IMG/VR virus record: IMGVR_UViG_3300021976_000045
Location: 1 to 33,703 of that record
DNA length: 33,703 bases
From: a virus
Reading direction: 5' to 3' (one strand)
Shown piece after piece: positions 14,853 to 20,819 of the stretch (position 1 is the first letter of the stretch; each line of letters starts with the position of its first letter). A program made the position numbers and the translations under genes. Under the pieces are notes generated by a model, which was not told where the DNA came from, ran no database searches, and worked only from the letters and a program-made list of their open reading frames with translations.

Positions 14853-14892
14853 GCGAACATTTTTGTTCGTTTTTGCGAACCTTTTTGTTCGC
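14853..14892 (+). terminator. Tandem hairpins between convergent regulators
   Basis: CGAAC-ATTTTT-GTTCG followed by TTTTT makes a short intrinsic terminator for the plus-strand HTH gene. A near-identical second unit, GCGAAC-CTTTTT-GTTCGC, follows 22 bp later. The minus-strand version lacks a T-run. The 22-bp spacing of two dyads would also suit a pair of protein-binding sites. Confidence 0.6.
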
Positions 14893-14897
14893 GCAAG

Positions 14898-15131
14898 TCA
14901 CGCGGCCTGACCAAAAATGGCCGGGTCAATGTCGGCCCGTGTTACTGCGCCCTTGGTAACCACTTCAATATTGCGGCAAAGTTCCGCCGTGATCGTCCGG
15001 TTGCCGTTCTCAAGACTGCGCAGCGTAGATTCCGCGATGCCAAGTTTTTGGGCCATCTCCGCAGTGGAAATGGCGCACCGCTCCCGGTATTCGCGCAATA
15101 GATTGTGTCTTTGTCCCATAGTGATACGCAT
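14898..15131 (-). CDS. XRE-family regulator (Cro-like candidate)
   Basis: Up to 77 residues: a stand-alone XRE helix-turn-helix (LREYRERCAISTAEMAQKLG followed by IAESTLRSLENGNRTI). The recognition helix AESTLRSLENGNR is close to SESALRSWTNGNR of the divergent regulator at 15207, so the two may read the same operator. Start choice is open: the ATG at 15131 coincides with the -10 of a TTGACA promoter, while the in-frame ATG at 15119 would give a nearly leaderless mRNA. No C-terminal domain, as in Cro. Confidence 0.8.
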   Translation of the reverse strand: MRITMGQRHNLLREYRERCAISTAEMAQKLGIAESTLRSLENGNRTITAELCRNIEVVTKGAVTRADIDPAIFGQAA

Positions 15132-15172
15132 GGTATCAATATCATTGCCGTATTGTCAATACCATACGTATC
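15123..15172. promoter_or_regulatory. Shared operator and minus-strand promoter (OR-like)
   Basis: GATACGCATGGTATC at 15123-15137 and AATACCATACGTATC at 15158-15172 fit the palindromic consensus GATAC-N5-GTATC. Between them, on the minus strand, TTGACA (15154-15159) lies 17-18 bp from ATACCA/TACCAT (15130-15136), giving a promoter toward the 14898 gene with operators over its -35 and -10 flanks. Binding by either neighbouring regulator is inferred. Confidence 0.7.
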
Positions 15173-15206
15173 GGACATTGCCACGGGGGCTCGGTAATAT
15201 CCCGCC

Positions 15207-15593
15207 ATGCTGATAAAAGATGTTATCTGGCTGGATTGGGGCAAGCGCTTCAGAAAGCTGCTCAGGCACAAAGGCAGCAACCTCGCCAAGGTGGCCGACG
15301 CGATGCAGCTTTCCGAGTCTGCCTTGCGCAGCTGGACTAACGGCAACCGGCAAATCAATTTGCAGGACTTCTTTAAGCTGTGCGAGGTTGCCGAGGTCGA
15401 TCCGGCGGTGGTGCTCTTTGCCGTACCCAGGATGACCGAAGAATTAAGCAAACACATTGCTGCGTTGAGCGCCTCGGCTACCACCGTTGACCGGGCCCCA
15501 ACCGCCCAAAGCGACTACCTGAAGATGAAGGCCGACTTCAAGGCAAAAACGAAGTCTACTGGTAAAAAAAATACCGATAAAGTCGTAGCCTAG
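15207..15593 (+). CDS. XRE-family repressor (CI-like candidate)
   Basis: 128 residues. An N-terminal XRE domain (WGKRFRKLLRHKGSNLAKVA followed by DAMQLSESALRSWTNGNRQI) leads to a helical cap (FFKLCEVAEVDPAVVLF) and a Lys/Thr/Ala-rich tail of about 45 residues. There is no S24-type peptidase, so it would not be RecA-cleavable like lambda CI. It is divergent from the 14898 regulator, lies between two clusters of the same operator, and heads an operon of membrane and exported proteins. A repressor role is inferred from this layout. Confidence 0.75.
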   Translation: MLIKDVIWLDWGKRFRKLLRHKGSNLAKVADAMQLSESALRSWTNGNRQINLQDFFKLCEVAEVDPAVVLFAVPRMTEELSKHIAALSASATTVDRAPTAQSDYLKMKADFKAKTKSTGKKNTDKVVA

Positions 15594-16208
15594 ATGATGC
15601 GGGCCATCGTAATTCTAATTGCCTCTATTTCGACTCCGGCGATGGCCCAAACCGATCTGTTGACTCGCTGCCTGAACGAGTTGGCCGAAAGAGCAGAGCT
15701 TCAATCGATCCGTGTAAAGCTGCCGGTGTTACTAACAGAGCAAAAATTCGCGACGCTCACCATCCAAGACAGACCGACTGCCGAAGAACTTCCAGCGATA
15801 ACAGTATGGGCAGAGGGGCGCGAACGCTGTCACATGAGAACCGCCGCTGACAGAGACAAGATGCACCCTATGATCGCATCCTTGTGGGAGCGCGGCCAAA
15901 CTGAACTAATGGTGTCGGTTGCCGACCTCTATATCGGAAAGATCACGTACGGAGAGTTTGCTCGCAATCGCAAAGCGATCATCGCAAACATCCAAGGTCA
16001 GATTGATCGTGTTGTAGACCGTGGCGAACGAGACGCCCAAGCGCAAGCGCGAGATGATTATGCCAGCAGGCGGGCCGTGCTCCCGTTGCTTATGGAGCGA
16101 ACTGCGCCAGCACCATTTCAACCAACACCCGCCTATCAAATCCCAATACCTCGCACGACTAACTGCTCCCCCAACGGCCTCGGCGGCGTGCGCTGCACTA
16201 CCCGCTAG
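15594..16208 (+). CDS. Exported hypothetical protein in the immunity operon
   Basis: 204 residues, starting directly after the repressor stop. A clear signal peptide MMRAIVILIASISTPAMAQ ends in an A-x-A cleavage site. The mature part is helical and charged, with Cys pairs near both ends (RCLNEL, ERCHM, TNCSPNGLGGVRC) that could form disulfides in the periplasm. Co-transcription with the repressor means it would be made in the lysogen, so it may alter the cell envelope or exclude other phages. No family recognised. Confidence 0.7.
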   Translation: MMRAIVILIASISTPAMAQTDLLTRCLNELAERAELQSIRVKLPVLLTEQKFATLTIQDRPTAEELPAITVWAEGRERCHMRTAADRDKMHPMIASLWERGQTELMVSVADLYIGKITYGEFARNRKAIIANIQGQIDRVVDRGERDAQAQARDDYASRRAVLPLLMERTAPAPFQPTPAYQIPIPRTTNCSPNGLGGVRCTTR

Positions 16209-16303
16209 CGTCACGTGGATGACCATGCGTCGGCTTAGCGTAGTTCCTGTTGGTTTATGATCAATATTTTATTCTCCAACTTTTCTGACGAAAGGCACAA
16301 ATC

Positions 16304-16834
16304 GTGGAGACCCCCGAAACCACCCCCGCCCCCTCCGCCGCGGCCGCCGCCCCCACCACCCAAATAAACCTGCGGCGCGACGAACTGACTTGGCGCCTGC
16401 TGTATGCGATGCGATTCGGCCGCCTGCAAGCGAACCTGTACGACCGCGTATCGAGCCTCCTCAGGTTCATCATATTCCTCGCTGGCACTTCTGCGTTCCT
16501 CGCCTTTCTGGGCAAAAATGACGCATTAATCGCTATCGCAGGACTCATTGGAGCCGCTGCGGCAGTTCTGGATTCCGTGAGTGACTTCGCCGGCAAGGCC
16601 GCGAAGACACGTGAAATGGCCAATCGTTTTGCCGCCATTAAACTTGAGTCCCACAGTCTGAGCGATGACGAACTCGAACGACGTCTCGATGCGCTGGAAG
16701 ATGCCCATATTCCAGAGATCGACTCACTACGCTTCGCTGCCTACAATGACGTATTGAAGGAAACCGGGCGCTATTCGGACAGCACTAAGTGCACCCTCAA
16801 TCCATTGCAGTGGATACTGGCGCAGATCGCTTAG
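16304..16834 (+). CDS. Two-TM membrane protein, SLATT-like
   Basis: 176 residues from a GTG. A Pro/Ala-rich start is followed by an amphipathic helix, two close TM helices (about 52-70 and 74-92) and a long cytosolic helical tail (AAKTREMANRFAAIKLESHS onward). Helix-2TM-helix with this tail resembles the SLATT domain, predicted to form pores in bacterial conflict systems. Family membership is tentative. It lies in the lysogeny operon between two operator clusters, the position lambda gives to rexB, so an exclusion role is an attractive inference. Confidence 0.65.
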   Translation: METPETTPAPSAAAAAPTTQINLRRDELTWRLLYAMRFGRLQANLYDRVSSLLRFIIFLAGTSAFLAFLGKNDALIAIAGLIGAAAAVLDSVSDFAGKAAKTREMANRFAAIKLESHSLSDDELERRLDALEDAHIPEIDSLRFAAYNDVLKETGRYSDSTKCTLNPLQWILAQIA

Positions 16835-16849
16835 ATGTAGATCGCAGGT

Positions 16850-17008
16850 ATGCGGCAAGACCTTGATGATATAAATATTCTGTTGCACGAACTTAAAACG
16901 TCCCTGCACGTGATCGATTCAAAGCTGGAATCAATCGACAAAGGCATTACCGGGCTCATGTGGATTATCGGTCTGCTGATAGCGGTCATTTTTTGGAAAT
17001 TGTGGTAA
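16850..17008 (+). CDS. XhlA-like coiled-coil/TM small protein
   Basis: 52 residues beginning MRQDLDDINILLHELKTSLH. A heptad-patterned helix with IDSKLESIDKGI is followed by one C-terminal TM helix (GLMWIIGLLIAVIF) and a short KLW end. This matches the build of XhlA-type hemolysin/holin-accessory proteins. It follows the 2TM gene by 15 bases and precedes the terminator. It could be a partner of that protein or a lysis accessory. Confidence 0.55.
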   Translation: MRQDLDDINILLHELKTSLHVIDSKLESIDKGITGLMWIIGLLIAVIFWKLW

Positions 17009-17137
17009 TTTTTAATAGCCCACCGGCACCATCGTAGGCGCCCTCCGGTTCTCAGCGTGCTGGCTGTTGTTGGAATGGCCACCGTAGCCGTTTCACGCTT
17101 GATACCCTGAAGTAGCCTCCGCTACCCGCCCCACACC

Positions 17138-17160
17138 AACCCGCTTCGGCGGGTTTTTTA
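17138..17160 (+). terminator. Intrinsic terminator ending the immunity operon
   Basis: AACCCGC-TTCG-GCGGGTT is a perfect 7-bp stem with a stable TTCG tetraloop, followed by a T-run. It lies 130 bases after the small TM gene and just before the next operator cluster, so it insulates the repressor operon from the early promoter. Confidence 0.9.
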
Positions 17161-17180
17161 TTGTCTTGCCCCTCAGTAAA

Positions 17181-17252
17181 GACACCATTGGTATCATATT
17201 TTAATAAATCGATACCATACGTATTGACATGATGCGATACCGTATGTATCAT
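17181..17252 (+). promoter_or_regulatory. Strong early promoter with three operators (OL-like)
   Basis: TTGACA at 17224-17229 and TATCAT at 17247-17252 are exactly 17 bp apart, a near-consensus sigma-70 promoter. GATACCATACGTATT (17211-17225) and GATACCGTATGTATC (17236-17250) cover the -35 and the spacer/-10. A weaker site, GACACCATTGGTATC, lies at 17181-17195. They are the same palindrome as at 15123 and 15158. The promoter would drive the plus-strand operon from 17289 and be silent in the lysogen. Confidence 0.85.
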
Positions 17253-17288
17253 TCACTCAGAGTTAAACCAATCAACAGGGAGATCGAC

Positions 17289-17585
17289 ATGGCAGCAGGG
17301 GCAAAAAAAACGATAACGCCGCTCAGTTTCAAGGATCTGCCGAACGAGGAACACGTGATGATTTTTGACGCCCAAGGCAACCTGATGGCCCTTGTGAAAA
17401 AGGACGGCGGGCAATACGCCAAGTTCATCGTCAAAGCCTGCAACCGTTACGACACGTTGATGATCGCGCATAACCTCTGCCGCGATCGCATGGTCGGTCA
17501 GCCGCGCGCCAAGAAATACGACCCGCGGCCCTTCCTTGAAATATCCGCGGCCATCGCCGCTGACGTCGAAGCCCACGGCCGCTAA
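17289..17585 (+). CDS. First gene of the early plus-strand operon, hypothetical
   Basis: 98 residues from an ATG with GGGAG 8 nt upstream, about 30 bases after the predicted transcription start. A longer frame from 17229 would begin inside the promoter. The protein has a basic beginning, a beta-rich core (EEHVMIFDAQGNLMALVKKD) and a helical basic end. As the first product of a repressor-controlled operon it could be a host-takeover, anti-repressor or Kil-like protein. No family recognised. Confidence 0.7.
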   Translation: MAAGAKKTITPLSFKDLPNEEHVMIFDAQGNLMALVKKDGGQYAKFIVKACNRYDTLMIAHNLCRDRMVGQPRAKKYDPRPFLEISAAIAADVEAHGR

Positions 17586-17614
17586 CCCCCCATCCCCCGC
17601 ATAGGAGATAACAA

Positions 17615-17794
17615 ATGAATACGCACAACGACAACAGATTTGGCATGAAGCCCACTGGCTCTGGCAAGGAAATACTTCAAAGCACTATTGCCCAATACAA
17701 GCTGTTTTATCGAGAGTGCCATGACGTGGATGATCGCCGCCAGCTTCTCGCTGACATTGCGCGAATCGAAGCTGAACTGGCTCTAACGGCCTAG
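17615..17794 (+). CDS. Small hypothetical protein, 59 residues
   Basis: ATG with AGGAG upstream within a CATAGGAGATA leader. The product starts MNTHNDNRFGMKPTGSGKEI and then forms one charged helix pair (AQYKLFYRECHDVDDRRQLL to IARIEAELALTA). The same leader sequence precedes the next gene. Helical, soluble, function unknown. Confidence 0.6.
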   Translation: MNTHNDNRFGMKPTGSGKEILQSTIAQYKLFYRECHDVDDRRQLLADIARIEAELALTA

Positions 17795-17815
17795 TCACCC
17801 CATAGGAGATAGACA

Positions 17816-17977
17816 GTGAGCAATATGACATTTGCCGAATACGCCGCGCAACCGAAGTTCGCCACCTTTTCTGCTGAAGAAATCGAGCATTGCTGGGAGG
17901 AGCACAAGTGCTCACATTACGATGAGCGCGAACCGGAATGCAACGGCGCAACCGAAACATTCTGCCTCGGGTATTAA
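17816..17977 (+). CDS. Small Cys-containing acidic protein, 53 residues
   Basis: GTG start with the duplicated CATAGGAGATA ribosome site. The product MSNMTFAEYAAQPKFATFSA continues with four cysteines (HCW, KCSH, ECNG, FCLGY) that might bind metal. Strongly acidic, which is common in DNA-mimic inhibitors, but nothing specific is shown. Confidence 0.55.
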   Translation: MSNMTFAEYAAQPKFATFSAEEIEHCWEEHKCSHYDEREPECNGATETFCLGY

Positions 17978-17979
17978 TC

Positions 17980-18240
17980 ATGTCAGACCTCGCCTTCCTG
18001 CAAAACGCCGTAGTGCAACTCCGAGCCGCCCGCAATGATTTAGCCCGCGACAACGCCAACTACGAGTCCAACCTCGTCGCTCAGATCGCCCGCGTCACGG
18101 CCAAGTTGGCAGCAATGGATGCCGAGTTTAAACGTGACTATCCGAACAGTCCGGGGTGCAACGATCACAAATACGCTATGCAAGGGAACCTCAAACGACA
18201 GTTGGAGAAACAGTTGCGCGAGCATAGGGGGTTGGCATGA
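17980..18240 (+). CDS. Helical hypothetical protein
   Basis: 86 residues from ATG 17980, 2 bases after the previous stop. Nearly all helix with heptad spacing (NAVVQLRAARNDLARDNANY and VAQIARVTAKLAAMDAEFKR), then a short SPGCNDHKY loop and a basic terminal helix. Probably a small coiled-coil protein. It overlaps the next gene (ATGA). Confidence 0.6.
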   Translation: MSDLAFLQNAVVQLRAARNDLARDNANYESNLVAQIARVTAKLAAMDAEFKRDYPNSPGCNDHKYAMQGNLKRQLEKQLREHRGLA

Positions 18241-18563
18241 GCAACTACACGGACATCACGCTAGGCGGCGTCACCTATAAAAACGTTGACGTGGAGTTTT
18301 GCCACTACGAAGGTGGCCGCGTTGCAATTAGGTTGAATTGCGACAAAGGACCGCTGGCTACCGCGACAGTTAATTTCCCTGACGACCCGTGCCCAGCAGA
18401 CGAGGTTTACATCAAGGAATGGTCCGAGAACAAGGGCATGACGCAGTGGCTGATCGACAACAAGCTGATAGTGCGAGGCGCATTACACAGCGTACGCAGC
18501 GGCTTTGTGAAGGCGTATCGCTACGAGCTCACCAGAGAAGCTATGGAAAAGGTGCCCGCATGA
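18237..18563 (+). CDS. DUF4313-like small protein
   Basis: 108 residues, beta-rich at first (TDITLGGVTYKNVDVEFCHY), then NFPDDPCPADEVYIKEWSEN-KGM, a pattern I associate with DUF4313, a family of mobile-element proteins of unknown function. The C-terminal strand pair GFVKAYRYELT closes the fold. Overlaps both neighbours by 4 bases. The family call is tentative. Confidence 0.6.
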   Translation: MSNYTDITLGGVTYKNVDVEFCHYEGGRVAIRLNCDKGPLATATVNFPDDPCPADEVYIKEWSENKGMTQWLIDNKLIVRGALHSVRSGFVKAYRYELTREAMEKVPA

Positions 18564-18790
18564 GCACGCCCCACATCACCCAACAATTCGACGACCTCGC
18601 AGCATCGATGCAAAACCTCATCAATGCCGGCCGGCGTCTCCAGCAACAACGCGATTGCTTGATCGACGCCATGAACGAGATCGAGCACCGGGCAGACCTG
18701 GGCTTACCGGGCATCCGCGATATTGCATTACGGGCAATCCAGAATGCGGGCGGCGTAGCTCGTGATCGCAAACTTAAACAAACGGGATAA
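18560..18790 (+). CDS. Helical hypothetical protein, 76 residues
   Basis: MSTPHITQQFDDLAASMQNL with a long amphipathic helix continuing through LQQQRDCLIDAMNEIEHRAD, then a short GLPGIRDIALRAI segment. Coupled to the previous gene by ATGA. Looks like a small dimeric coiled coil. No family recognised. Confidence 0.6.
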   Translation: MSTPHITQQFDDLAASMQNLINAGRRLQQQRDCLIDAMNEIEHRADLGLPGIRDIALRAIQNAGGVARDRKLKQTG

Positions 18791-18795
18791 CGACT

Positions 18796-18945
18796 ATGAG
18801 AATCGTGAGACGCAACGACTATACGCAGCAGGCGGCGATCGCAGCGCTGGCCAAGCAAGGCAAGGTGCGATTGTGTTGGAACGCGAGCCGGCGAGTGATA
18901 CAGGTTAAGGCGCTGCGGCCCATTTTGGTAAAGGTGTCGGCATGA
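18796..18945 (+). CDS. Small basic protein, 49 residues
   Basis: MRIVRRNDYTQQAAIAALAK then a basic strand-rich half (VRLCWNASRRVIQVKALRPI). High Arg/Lys content suggests nucleic-acid binding. The stop overlaps the next ATG (ATGA), and the upstream gap is only 5 bases, supporting translation in the operon. Confidence 0.5.
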   Translation: MRIVRRNDYTQQAAIAALAKQGKVRLCWNASRRVIQVKALRPILVKVSA

Positions 18946-19409
18946 GCGAACTAGGTAAGCCTTGGCACAAGCGACACAGCGAGTGGGAAACGTTCGACAA
19001 GATCACGCTTGAAGTAACGCCGCGCTGGAAAACGAGCGGACTCTCTGGCGATGAATGGCGCTTTAGCGTGGCGGTGCATTTTTGGTTTAAGGGCCAAGTG
19101 GTGCATACGACGAGCTTTCACCGGATGGAAACGGCAATCATGATGCTGGGCGCGGAATGGATCAAGGCGGGGGAGCCGATTCCAGACACCATTCTCGATC
19201 TTGAAAAGGATCGTTGCGACAACCCAGGCTGCGCAGAGTATGCCGTTTATCGCTATACGCTCAAGGAGGAATTCTCTCGGAGCGGAGAAAAGCTGGACGC
19301 GACCGAAAGCTATTCAAAAAAGTATCGCCAATTCTGCGGAAAACACCAGGCGCGCGGCGATTGCGGGCGGGAAGACGCTGATGTCAACTACATCAAGGAG
19401 AAGGCGTGA
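18942..19409 (+). CDS. Hypothetical protein with possible zinc site
   Basis: 155 residues. The N-terminal half is a beta-sandwich-like stretch with several aromatics (RWKTSGLSGDEWRFSVAVHF). The C-terminal half has CDNPGC and later FCGKHQARGDC, enough Cys/His ligands for one zinc ion. Starts MSEL with an ATG overlapping the previous stop. No known family. Confidence 0.65.
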   Translation: MSELGKPWHKRHSEWETFDKITLEVTPRWKTSGLSGDEWRFSVAVHFWFKGQVVHTTSFHRMETAIMMLGAEWIKAGEPIPDTILDLEKDRCDNPGCAEYAVYRYTLKEEFSRSGEKLDATESYSKKYRQFCGKHQARGDCGREDADVNYIKEKA

Positions 19410-19654
19410 TAAACAAAACTAAAGAGCGGTTAGCGCAAGTGTTGCACGCCGCCGGCCAGTTTGACCTTGAGAAGCAAGCTCGGGTTGGTGTGTTTGATGA
19501 CTACGAGAGCGAATCAGCGACGCCGATTATTGACCTTGTTCGCGCCCTTACTGCAGCAGGTTGTCCAGAGCTTGCGGACCGAGCAAGAAACGGAGAATGG
19601 GACGCGACAAAGGAAGAAGCCGACGCATGGTATTCAAAGAGGGGTCGCACATGA
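19406..19654 (+). CDS. Hypothetical protein, 82 residues
   Basis: GTG start overlapping the previous stop (GTGA). Helical and acidic: LAQVLHAAGQFDLEKQARVG, TPIIDLVRALTAAGCPELAD and a WDATKEEADAW end. This looks like a small conserved phage accessory protein, perhaps an adaptor. No catalytic motif. Confidence 0.6.
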   Translation: MINKTKERLAQVLHAAGQFDLEKQARVGVFDDYESESATPIIDLVRALTAAGCPELADRARNGEWDATKEEADAWYSKRGRT

Positions 19655-19851
19655 AGCCAACTCGACAGATCCGCGAAACCATTGCCCCGGTCGTCAGAGC
19701 CGACGAGGCGAAGAAGGACGGTTATCTATCGCGCAAGTTCGCCTGGATACAGCGTAATTACGCCAAGTGCTGGGAGGATGCGCATATCGAAAATGCCGAG
19801 CGTGATGCACCGGTTAACAAAATCTCATCTTTACGAAAGGTATCTAAATGA
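19651..19851 (+). CDS. Small hypothetical protein upstream of recT
   Basis: 66 residues, MKPTRQIRETIAPVVRADEA, then a basic aromatic helix (YLSRKFAWIQRNYAKCWEDA). The ATG overlaps the previous stop, and its own stop overlaps the RecT-like start (ATGA), so it is directly coupled to the recombination genes. A longer upstream frame lies inside the preceding gene and was not used. Confidence 0.6.
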   Translation: MKPTRQIRETIAPVVRADEAKKDGYLSRKFAWIQRNYAKCWEDAHIENAERDAPVNKISSLRKVSK

Positions 19852-20789
19852 ACGCACCTGATAAAGCAGTAACGGCGTTTTCGCTTGTTCCCACCAATCT
19901 ACAGCAGGCCATGGATCTCGCGAAATTGATTGCGGACTCAGACCTGGCCCCCAAGGATTACAAGAGCAAGCCCGGCAACGTGATGATTGCAGTACAGATG
20001 GGCCAGGAAGTAGGCCTACCCCCGATGTCTGCGATTCAAAATATAGCCGTCATCAATGGCAAGCCCGGGCTCTATGGCGACGTCGGCAAAGCCATTCTGC
20101 TCGCCCGCGGTTTTATTATCGAAGAGGATGATGTCGAGGTCATCAAGAAAACCGGCATGGGGCGCTGCAGGATCACGCGGCCCGGACACCCGCCCTGCGA
20201 GCGCACCTTTTCCAAGGAGAGCGCCAAGACTGCGGGCCTTCTCGGTAAGGCTGGACCCTGGACCAACTACCCAGAGCGTCAGATGGCGTGGCGCGCATTC
20301 TGGTTTGCCGCACGCGATATCGCCGCCGACGTGCTGAAGGGTCTACACGGCGCTGAAGAATTGAGCGACGCGCCCATGAAGGACATCACGCCTATGGCGC
20401 GGCCCGGCATGGCTATCTTGCCGCCCTATGAGCAGGAGAAATTCGACAAGAATATCTCCGCATGGAAAAAGCTCATCCTCGACGGCAAACGCACGCCTGA
20501 AGAAATCATCGCGACGGTGTCGACTAAGAACCTCCTGTCCGATGAACAGAAGAAAAAGATAGTCGACATCAAGCCGGCGCCCATCACCGTTGACAACGAC
20601 GACATCGACCAAAGCGAGACCAATCCCACAGTCACCTTTGCAATTGTCGAAGAACGGTTGCGCAAGGCTAAAAACGACGGTGACATGCTGGATGCCGAGG
20701 CCGACTTGATCGGCGAAGTCGAGGACCCGCAGCAGCGCGCCGAGTTGGGCACGCTATACAAAGCGCTTAAAGCTGAATTGACCAAGTAG
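19848..20789 (+). CDS. RecT-like single-strand annealing protein
   Basis: 313 residues. The N-terminal two thirds carry the phage RecT-type core: SLVPTNLQQAMDLAKLIADS, then PGNVMIAVQMGQEVGLPPMS with AIQNIAVINGKPGLYGD, and a C-terminal MAWRAFWFAARDIAADVLKG helix. These are typical blocks of recombinases that anneal complementary strands after exonuclease resection. It is directly upstream of a YqaJ exonuclease, the usual two-gene recombination pair. The last 100 residues are charged and variable and may contact the exonuclease or an SSB. Confidence 0.85.
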   Translation: MNAPDKAVTAFSLVPTNLQQAMDLAKLIADSDLAPKDYKSKPGNVMIAVQMGQEVGLPPMSAIQNIAVINGKPGLYGDVGKAILLARGFIIEEDDVEVIKKTGMGRCRITRPGHPPCERTFSKESAKTAGLLGKAGPWTNYPERQMAWRAFWFAARDIAADVLKGLHGAEELSDAPMKDITPMARPGMAILPPYEQEKFDKNISAWKKLILDGKRTPEEIIATVSTKNLLSDEQKKKIVDIKPAPITVDNDDIDQSETNPTVTFAIVEERLRKAKNDGDMLDAEADLIGEVEDPQQRAELGTLYKALKAELTK

Positions 20790-20819
20790 CCATCCCTTAC
20801 ACATCCGAAAGCAACCGAC

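Noticed and set aside
14853-14892. LexA (SOS) box
   Set aside because: GAAC-N6-GTTC has the wrong spacing for the known GAAC-N4-GTTC and GTTC-N7-GTTC boxes, and the first unit works well as a terminator.
14461-14910. Plus-strand 149-residue frame across the control region
   Set aside because: It overlaps the better-supported HTH gene at 14594 in another frame, is Arg/Pro-rich like a shadow frame, and has no ribosome site or family.
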